From Henckelia pumila (lineage: Eukaryota; Streptophyta; Magnoliopsida; Lamiales; Gesneriaceae), in assembly GCF_033568475.1 (NCBI RefSeq), contig NC_133122.1:166806130-166870129 (forward strand): 64,000 bases of DNA. The letters are read 5' to 3'. The translations under genes and the position numbers were made by a program. Below are positions 57,251-64,000 of this stretch, in pieces. A model generated the notes under the pieces. It was given only the letters and a program-made list of their open reading frames with translations, was not told where the DNA came from and did no database searches. The stretch's first letter is position 1. Every line of letters begins with the position of its first letter.

Positions 57251-59281
57251 TGTAACGCCCCGTTTTTATCTTAATTGATGTTATTTGAGATATTAAGTGA
57301 TTTCAGAATTCGAGAGCCGATTTTTATTAATCAGGGACCTTTTGCAATTTTAGGAAATTTCAGGGAGTAAAACGCAAAATTGAGTTTTGTTATATATTTG
57401 AGCTTTGACTTAGTCCTTGTATCACTCCATCATCCGCTCCACAACGTTCCTTCACCATTTTAGGCGATCAAAAAGCTTCCAAGCTTTTGTGATTTCGATT
57501 CTAGCTCAATCCGTCTGATAGAATTGAATTCTGACTTGATATCTACGATCACAGCTTTGAGTGCTCCGTTTGGATGTAAGTTTATCTCAATTCTGAGAGG
57601 TTTGAATTTTTGGATGTTGTTAGAATTAATTTATATTCGGAGAGGATGATTATTAGATAGCGGTGACAGTATATCTAAGACGGTTCGAAGATCTAACGAC
57701 GATCAGATTTGATATGAATTTTCTTATTATTTTCGAAAATCTTATTTTTGAGATGTGTTGGTATTGTGTTGGATATGATGTTTGAGGATCGGAATGATTA
57801 TATTGAATTGATATCCTGCTGTATGTGTTTCCGATTTGATCAGTTTACAGCGGTTATGCCGTCAGTTTGAGTTTTGAATATCGTTTCGATGTTTTGATCG
57901 TATCGAGTTTGATTGAGTTTTGATGTCGATATTGATCTGTGACTTCTTCTGATACATTGATTGGGAGTCCTTGGAGTTGCTAGAGTTGCAGCTTTTGTCA
58001 GTTTGGAAGAGTTGAGCCGGTATAGTATCGATGTCTTTCTATATCGATTGATGAACTTGAGTTGATATTGAAATGAGGATTTATTGTTTTATAGATTGAA
58101 GAGTGTGAAGCGACGAGAAGAGGTATAAGACGGCTTTGGAATGAAATATGACGATTAACTTGAATCCGGATTGATTCGAGTGTCCTAGAAGAAATCACAT
58201 ATTGCATGTTTTTATGCTTATTTGAACTTATGATTGAATTGATAATTGAATTCATGAGATTTCATATGCATTCATTTTGAGCCGATTGATTATTTATTTT
58301 GAATTAGACGATCTGGAGATTATAGTTGAGTGGCCTTGGTAGGCGGTTTACTACAAGTATCGATTAACTCACTGTAATGTACTAAAGTCTAGAGGATTAA
58401 AATATACCTCGTCCACCTCGAAAGGGGAGTTCGGTGTGATTATTGGATATTTTAACCTCGGGATCCCAAACCGAAGAAATAAAGAAGAATTACTTTTGAT
58501 TATCTGAGTCTGATAATCCAGATGTTTTAAAGTCATGCATATCATTTTAATTCCGCAATTGAATGAATTACTTGAGGTATATGTGGAATTTGATTATATA
58601 TCATGTTTTGATATATTAAGTGATATTGTATGCTAGTCTCTTTTACTGGGAATATTATTCTCACCGGATTATCCAGCTGTTGTCTTTGTTTGTATGTGTA
58701 CTTGGCAACAGGTGGGGCAGGACCGAGTCAGAGGCAGCATGGCTAGATGGTTGAGAGGATAGAGTGAGGCTTGGATGTTAGAAGTCATTTATGTATTCGA
58801 ACTTCTTTCTGTTTTTGAATAAGTCCGAATTAGATGGATTTTATGCATGTTATATTTGGAGGATTGTATAACTCTAGACCTTATCCTTTTGTATCTTGTC
58901 GAATGGGATATTATGTTGTTGTGGTATGGTTTGAGTTGAGTTTGAATTGGAGAAGGAAAACCAGATTTTTTTTCTGGTACAGAGCATCTCGCTCGATCGG
59001 TTGAATCTTACCGATCGAGCTAGCAACCCTGTACCGAGAGAAGAATGTTGGACATTTGTTGTCCGCTCGATCGGTAAGATTTCACCGATCGAGCGGGCAT
59101 CCTGATTTCTAGGAAGTGGCTTTAGAATTCTTTGGTCGCTCGATCGGTAAGATCTTATCGATCGAGCGGGCACTATTCATTTCAAAAAAAAAAAATTTTT
59201 TTTTTACTTGGTTTCCATCTTAGTTCTTATTTACTTTGAATGGTTTATTTCTAATTAGATGATTAGAATCGAGGCCTCACA
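57251..59281 (+). repeat. Tekay-type 5' LTR
   Basis: 2031 bp from TGTAACGCCCCG to GAGGCCTCACA, followed five bases on by an exact iMet primer site (59287-59298), so it is the 5' LTR of a plus-strand chromovirus. Near its 3' end are three 30-bp hairpins (58991-59167). The 180 bp after the primer site (to 59477) is its leader, which the Athila element interrupts. The partner LTR and gag-pol would lie beyond the window. Confidence 0.85.
58991..59167. repeat. Three spaced 30-bp hairpins GCTCGATCGG...CCGATCGAGC
   Basis: Units at 58991-59020, 59065-59094 and 59138-59167, each with 10-bp arms and a 10-nt loop. In the second and third units the loop reads TAAGATTTCA or TAAGATCTTA. Start-to-start distances are 74 and 73 bp, about seven helical turns. 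They sit 115-290 bp from the LTR end. Confidence 0.9.
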
Positions 59282-59286
59282 TTAAG

Positions 59287-59298
59287 TGGTATCAGAGC
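59287..59298 (+). other. Primer binding site, initiator Met tRNA
   Basis: Exact TGGTATCAGAGC, directly after the LTR end and TTAAG. Confidence 0.93.
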
Positions 59299-60020
59299 GT
59301 TAAGATCTTAGACTGAATTTAGAATAGAGCAGGGTAGATCGAGTCTGCTTGTATTGGCTTCTCGCATGTGTTTGGGTTATTTAATTGATTTATTAAATAC
59401 GATGCGAGCATGCTTTATTGATTGTGAATTATTTGAATTACATGATTGATGAAACTTAAAATTTGTAATTATTTATATGTTAAAAAGTGTGTTTTAAAAT
59501 TTAAGTTTAATTAAAATTATGAAGTTGTATTATTTTAGTGTTATGTGTTTATATTTAAATGTTTTACTAAAATGTTGTATTTTACGGTTTGCGCAGGTTT
59601 GGTAAAAATAAAATTACTCAAGCTACAGTGGTCATAATGGAGTAATCTCAAAACCTGTAGAATCACAAAAGAGGCATCTTCAACTTTGTAGAAGACAAGA
59701 AATTCCAAAAACTTCATTAAGATGATCAAAATAATAAAACATCAAAATGGAGATAGATTTACTTTTACTATGACCAGCTTGGAGTAAAAATATCATAAGT
59801 ATTTCATATTTTATCCAAAAGGGGTGAATGAGTTGTCCAAACACATCTACACAAAATATCCTACGTGTTCTATGTTGAAAAGAAAGGCTGAATCGGTGGT
59901 CTAAGGCATCAAACATGCCAATTAAAGTTGGGTCATGGTATTGACATTCAAGGAGACAAGCACCCACCAACTTTACTATTTCACATTTAATGAGCCTTGG
60001 ACTCTTCCTCTCATTTGGCC

Positions 60021-60030
60021 TATAAATAGA
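60021..60030 (+). promoter_or_regulatory. TATA box of the Athila LTR
   Basis: GGCCTATAAATAGATGTG context, 540 bp into the LTR. Confidence 0.65.
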
Positions 60031-60450
60031 TGTGTTGTATAAGCTTTGTAGTGTGTAAGAGTGTAGAGAATTCTTCATTTGTAAAATAAATATTGTGTGT
60101 GTGAGAATAAAAGTTTGAGTGTGCAAGTTTCTCAAGTTCAAGTATGAAATTTCTTTTATCTTTATTCTTGAGTTTCATGTTCATGGAAAGCTAAATCTTT
60201 TTATGTCAAGGTGAAAAGGTTTCATTGTTGGTCAAGTAAGATTGTCTATATTTTGTATATTCTTTTCTTTTCTATTTTTATTTTTACTAATTGATCTTTA
60301 TTTGTAGGTATAATTTTGGATGATTTGTTGTTATCTATTTACATCAAATGCTTGGTACCTTGAATGTGGTTACCTTGATTTGTTGTCAAATATGATACAA
60401 TAAATACTACAATAATTATATACTATAAATATATGTATCTATTTATAATA

Positions 60451-60737
60451 AAGTCATATATATTATTTAGACGATAGCGCGACACTGTCGGTTGTTCTAA
60501 ATAATATATTGTGATTTGAACTAACATTTACTTTCTCGCATCTAACTTTTACTTTATCGCAACTAACATTTACTTTTCCGCAACTAACATTTACTTTCTC
60601 GCATCTAACTTTTACTTTTCCGCAACTAACATTTACTTTATCGCATCTAACATAAAGTCATATATTTTATTTAGACGATAGCGTGGCTCTGCCGGATGTT
60701 CTAAATAAAATATTGTGATTTGATCTAACATTTACTT
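60451..60737 (+). repeat. Duplicated 83-bp block flanking a (CTAACATTTACTTTxTCGCA)n array
   Basis: 60451-60533 and 60655-60737 are copies (AAGTCATATATxTTATTTAG ... CTAACATTTACTT). Between them, 60521-60650 holds about six units of 21-22 bp built on CGCA(A/T)CTAAC(A)TTTACTTT. The A block contains a GACGATAGCG word whose neighbours differ between copies. Confidence 0.8.
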
Positions 60738-60759
60738 TTATGTCAATTTATATTTATGC

Positions 60760-60998
60760 ATTTATATATATATTATGGGTACCATGTATTAAATATCGGT
60801 GGATATTAATATAGTGGGAACTATATTATATGATATACTTGTTTAAATATTTAATTGTTCTTTTTATGTTTATATTTATTCATCTATATATATATTATGG
60901 GTATCATGTATTAAATATCGGTTAATCTGATATTAATATAGTGGGAACTATATTATATGATATACTTGTTTAAATATTTCATTGTTCTTTTATGTTTA
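60760..60998 (+). repeat. Duplicated ~115-bp block in the Athila LTR
   Basis: About 60760-60870 and 60884-60998 share TATATATATTATGGGTA, CATGTATTAAATATCGG, ATATAGTGGGAACTATATTA and TTGTTTAAATATTT. Small indels separate them. Confidence 0.8.
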
Positions 60999-61248
60999 TT
61001 TTTATTTTAGTTTCTTTTATTTATTTTTATTTAGCAATCTTAATTAAACCAACAATGAACCTTTGAAACCTTGACAATTTTATAATTTGTGTATTTGAAG
61101 TTTTATAATAATATTTTCATCTATAATATATTATTGCTAAAATTAAACTTACAACATCCTCTCCGTGGATCGATCTCGTACTCACGAGTATATTACTTGC
61201 AGACAACCTACACTTGGGTGAATTACAATTTAAGTTGTAGCAAGTTTT

Positions 61249-61266
61249 TGGCGCCGTTGCCGGGGA
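61249..61266 (+). other. Primer binding site, tRNA-Asp
   Basis: TGGCGCCGTTGCCGGGGA is complementary to the 3' end of plant tRNA-Asp(GTC), the primer used by Athila elements. Confidence 0.88.
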
Positions 61267-61322
61267 GGTATAAATTAAGTTTAATTTTGTTATTATGTAA
61301 ATAGTATGTTGTTTTTAATTGT

Positions 61323-64000
61323 ATGATTGTTTGGAGTCGTAAACAAAGTGGTAGACTTGTTCGAGTAACTGAAAATATTTTAAACATGGACGATAATTCT
61401 AATAATCAAGATGATAATAATAATAATAATAATAATAATCATCAAGAACATGAACAACCAAGAACACTTAGGCACCATATGAATCCAATAAGAACTAGTA
61501 CACCATCTTGTTTAGTTTTTCCTCCTGATGCATCTAATTTCAATTTTAAGCCACAAGTCATTCAACTTTTACCAAATTTTCATGGCTTAGATTCTGAAAA
61601 TCCATATTTGCATTTAAGAGAATTTGAGGAGGTTTGCAACACTTATAATGATCAAAATTGTAGCATGGATACTGTTCGATTAAAGCTTTTCCCTTTTTCC
61701 TTAAAAGATAAAGCTAAAACATGGTTGCAAAATTTGAGATCAAGTTCAATAAGATCATGGGAAGAAATGCAACAACAATTTCTAAAAAAGTTTTTTCCTT
61801 CCCATAGAACAAACTCTTTTAAAAGACAAATTACAACTTTTTCTCAAAAACAAGGGGAAACATTTTATCAATGTTGGGATAGATATAAAGAGTTACTTAA
61901 TACATGCCCACATCATGGTTTTGAAATATGGAGAATAGTTTCTCACTTTTATGAAGGTTTAATACCTAAAAATAGGCAAATGATAGAATTCATGTGTAAT
62001 GGAACTTTTGAAGATAAAAACCCAAATGAAGCTATGGAATATTTGGAGTCATTAGCAGAAAATGCTCAAAATTGGGATAATATAGGCTCAATTGAACCAC
62101 CAAGTAAAACCAATAATTCAACAAATGGGGGTGGTATTTATCATCTTAAAGATGATGTAGATGTTCAAGCTAAACTTGCATCTTTAGCAAGAAAAATCGA
62201 GTCATTAGAAATGAAAAAGAGTGATCAATTAAAAAGTGTTCAAGAAATTGTTTGTCATATATGTGACACACATGATCATCTTACAAAAAATTGTCCTACT
62301 TTGCCTTCATTTAAAGAATGTCTCCATGAACAAGCCAATTATGTTAACAATTTTAAAAAACCAACATTAGATCCTTTTTCACAAACATACAATCCTGGTT
62401 GGAGAAATCATCCCAATTTTAGTTGGAGGAACGATAATAATGCACAACCTTCACAACAACCTTTTCAAAATAACCAAAATCATCAAGGTTATGCTCCTTA
62501 TATCCCACCTCCAAGAAAAAATTTTGAAGATGAAATTCATGCATACATTCAAAAGCAAGAGTCTATCAATATTCAAAACATTCAATCTATGAATGATTTG
62601 AAAGAAACTCTTGCAAAATTTGCATCTGCACTTAATATTCATGAAAAAGGAAAATTTCCATCTCAACCACAACCTAATCCTAAAAATCAAAATCAAGAAA
62701 AATTTGATCAAGTAAAATCTGTTATTACTCTTAGAAGTGGTAAAATAGTTAATGATCCATATAGTGATGAAAACAAATATCAGTCAAACTCAAAGAGTAA
62801 GGATGAAAATCTTGATACTTTCGAGAAAGATGATACTTTGAGTCCTAAGATTAAGAAAGTTGATGATAAATTATCTGAAATAATATGTGAGTCAAATAAA
62901 CATGTTCCTTTCCCTCATGCATTAGTTAATAATAAAAAACAAAAAAATGATTCTGATATTTATGAAGTTTTTAAACAAGTAAAAATAAATATTCCATTAT
63001 TAGATGCTATTAAACAAGTGCCTTCTTATGCAAAGTTTTTAAAAGATTTATGTACTGTAAAAAGACAATTGCATGTAAAGAAGAAAGCATTCTTAACGGA
63101 GCAAGTAAGTTCTATTATTCAAAATAATTCTACTTTGAAATATAAAGATCCCGGTTGTCCAACAATTTCATGTATTATTGGAAAAAATAAAATTAAAAAA
63201 GCTTTGTTAGATTTGGGAGCAAGTGTGAATTTAATTCCTTATTCAGTTTATGAACAGCTTAAGTTGGGAGATTTAAAACCTACATCTGTTACTCTTTTAC
63301 TAGCCGATAGGTCAATCAAAATACCTAGAGGTATCGTAGAAGATGTGTTAGTTCAAGTCGATAAATTCATATATCCTGTGGATTTTATTGTCTTGGATAC
63401 ACAACCAATAGAAGTACATAACGAAATTCCAGTAATATTGGGACGTCCATTTCTAGCAACTTCAAATGCTTTAATTAATTGTCGAAATGGAATAATGAAA
63501 TTGTCTTTTGGAAATATGACTTTAGAACTTAATGTGTTCAATTTATGTAAACAACCAAGTATTAATGAAGATGAAGATGATAATGCAATAGAAACAATTG
63601 TGGAAGAAAATATACACCAAGAAAACTTAAATCAACAATCTGAAGTTTGTTTAGTGGAAAGTTTTGATTCAAAAAATGTTTTTAAATCAAAGTTATTTGA
63701 AGAAATTAATGAACTTGAAGAAGTAAAAGAAAATGATCATCCAAAACTTGAATTAAAACCCTTGCCAATAGAACTAAAATATGCTTTTCTTGGTGAAAAT
63801 CAAACATATCCTATAGTAATATCTTCTACCCTCTTACCAAAACAAGAAGAAGATGTAATAACACTACTTAAAAAACACAAAAATGCAATTGGATGGACTT
63901 TGCAAGATATAAAAGGTATAAATCCTTTAATCTGCACACATAGAATTCACTTGGAAGAAAATGCTAAAACATATCAACAACCACAAAGAAGATTAAATCC
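61323..64000 (+). CDS. Athila gag-protease-RT polyprotein, open to the window edge
   Basis: The frame runs from ATG 61323 (MIVWSRKQSGRLV; a second ATG at 61386) without a stop through 892 codons to the last base. It starts with an Asn run encoded by AAT repeats (about residues 30-40). The gag core follows (RLKLFPFSLKDKAKTWLQNL near 120-140, FFPSHRTNSFKRQI, ETFYQCWDRYKELL). Next come a CCHC finger CHICDTHDHLTKNC (311-324), a VITLRSGK block typical of Athila, protease LLDLGASVNLIPYSVYEQL (about residue 630), an ILGRPFLAT motif (about 705), and the RT entry GWTLQDIKGINPLICTHRIH at the end. Gag and pol share one frame. This is the least damaged retroelement frame in the window. RT, RNase H and integrase lie outside. 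Confidence 0.93.
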   Translation, partial: MIVWSRKQSGRLVRVTENILNMDDNSNNQDDNNNNNNNNHQEHEQPRTLRHHMNPIRTSTPSCLVFPPDASNFNFKPQVIQLLPNFHGLDSENPYLHLREFEEVCNTYNDQNCSMDTVRLKLFPFSLKDKAKTWLQNLRSSSIRSWEEMQQQFLKKFFPSHRTNSFKRQITTFSQKQGETFYQCWDRYKELLNTCPHHGFEIWRIVSHFYEGLIPKNRQMIEFMCNGTFEDKNPNEAMEYLESLAENAQNWDNIGSIEPPSKTNNSTNGGGIYHLKDDVDVQAKLASLARKIESLEMKKSDQLKSVQEIVCHICDTHDHLTKNCPTLPSFKECLHEQANYVNNFKKPTLDPFSQTYNPGWRNHPNFSWRNDNNAQPSQQPFQNNQNHQGYAPYIPPPRKNFEDEIHAYIQKQESINIQNIQSMNDLKETLAKFASALNIHEKGKFPSQPQPNPKNQNQEKFDQVKSVITLRSGKIVNDPYSDENKYQSNSKSKDENLDTFEKDDTLSPKIKKVDDKLSEIICESNKHVPFPHALVNNKKQKNDSDIYEVFKQVKINIPLLDAIKQVPSYAKFLKDLCTVKRQLHVKKKAFLTEQVSSIIQNNSTLKYKDPGCPTISCIIGKNKIKKALLDLGASVNLIPYSVYEQLKLGDLKPTSVTLLLADRSIKIPRGIVEDVLVQVDKFIYPVDFIVLDTQPIEVHNEIPVILGRPFLATSNALINCRNGIMKLSFGNMTLELNVFNLCKQPSINEDEDDNAIETIVEENIHQENLNQQSEVCLVESFDSKNVFKSKLFEEINELEEVKENDHPKLELKPLPIELKYAFLGENQTYPIVISSTLLPKQEEDVITLLKKHKNAIGWTLQDIKGINPLICTHRIHLEENAKTYQQPQRRLN

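Larger units (their letters stand above)
59478..61242 (+). repeat. Athila 5' LTR
   Basis: TGTTAAAAAG...GTTGTAGCA, 1765 bp, ending just before a tRNA-Asp primer site. TATA box TATAAATAGA at 60021-60030. The part after the TATA box contains several internal duplications (60451-60998). The left end is chosen as the TG that best pairs with the CA end. The 3' LTR is outside the window, so no duplication can be tested. Confidence 0.75.

Overview
This is nuclear DNA of a flowering plant, almost certainly a eudicot. It has AT-rich intergenic DNA, plant LTR retrotransposon lineages (Sirevirus, Tekay, Tat, Athila and a CRM/Reina-like gypsy), CACTA transposons with plant gene fragments inside, and two ordinary plant genes with plant-type introns. 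Most of the 64 kb is nested transposable elements. I saw no tRNA, rRNA, CRISPR array or bacterial-type gene.

Region 1, 1-30400: a degenerate Sirevirus (Ty1/copia) lies on the minus strand, with its 5' LTR near 29441-30400, gag from 29370, then pol and an env-like remnant that ends at 1002 where another element's LTR begins. Its gag is split by CACTA element 1 (6975-28795, target duplication TTC). CACTA 1 holds exon fragments of an LRR receptor kinase, a CLC anion channel and PsbP. It was itself split by a largely non-coding LTR element (about 9627-27043). That element was hit by a fairly young Tekay chromovirus (11635-18873, duplication GGCAA), by CACTA 2 (19734-23414, duplication TCA) carrying four consecutive exons of the Polycomb gene FIE, and by a short degenerate CACTA 3 (about 23534-24250).

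Region 2, 30400-46520: relics of a copia gag (plus strand) and of a CRM/Reina-like gypsy (plus strand, RT to integrase deleted), then a Tat-lineage gag-protease relic (minus strand). The 5' LTR of the Tat element contains a solo LTR (35871-37256, duplication TCGGT) and, 87 bp beyond it, a complete but decayed chromovirus (37344-45893, duplication GTTAG).

Region 3, 46521-54330: a small gene island. A PADRE/DUF4228 gene (47482-48330, plus) and a four-exon NPH3/RPT2-family gene (53333-49151, minus) converge tail to tail. No element was seen inside the gene or its introns.

Region 4, 54330-64000: LTR fragments, a copia LTR with adjoining broken reading frame, a Tekay 5' LTR with its primer binding site (57251-59298), and an Athila element (59478 to the window edge) whose gag-protease frame is open to the last base.

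Two themes recur. First, at least two CACTA elements have picked up host gene exons together with their introns. Second, nearly every LTR family here carries its own array of short CG-bearing palindromic or iterated motifs, in several cases just upstream of the TATA box.
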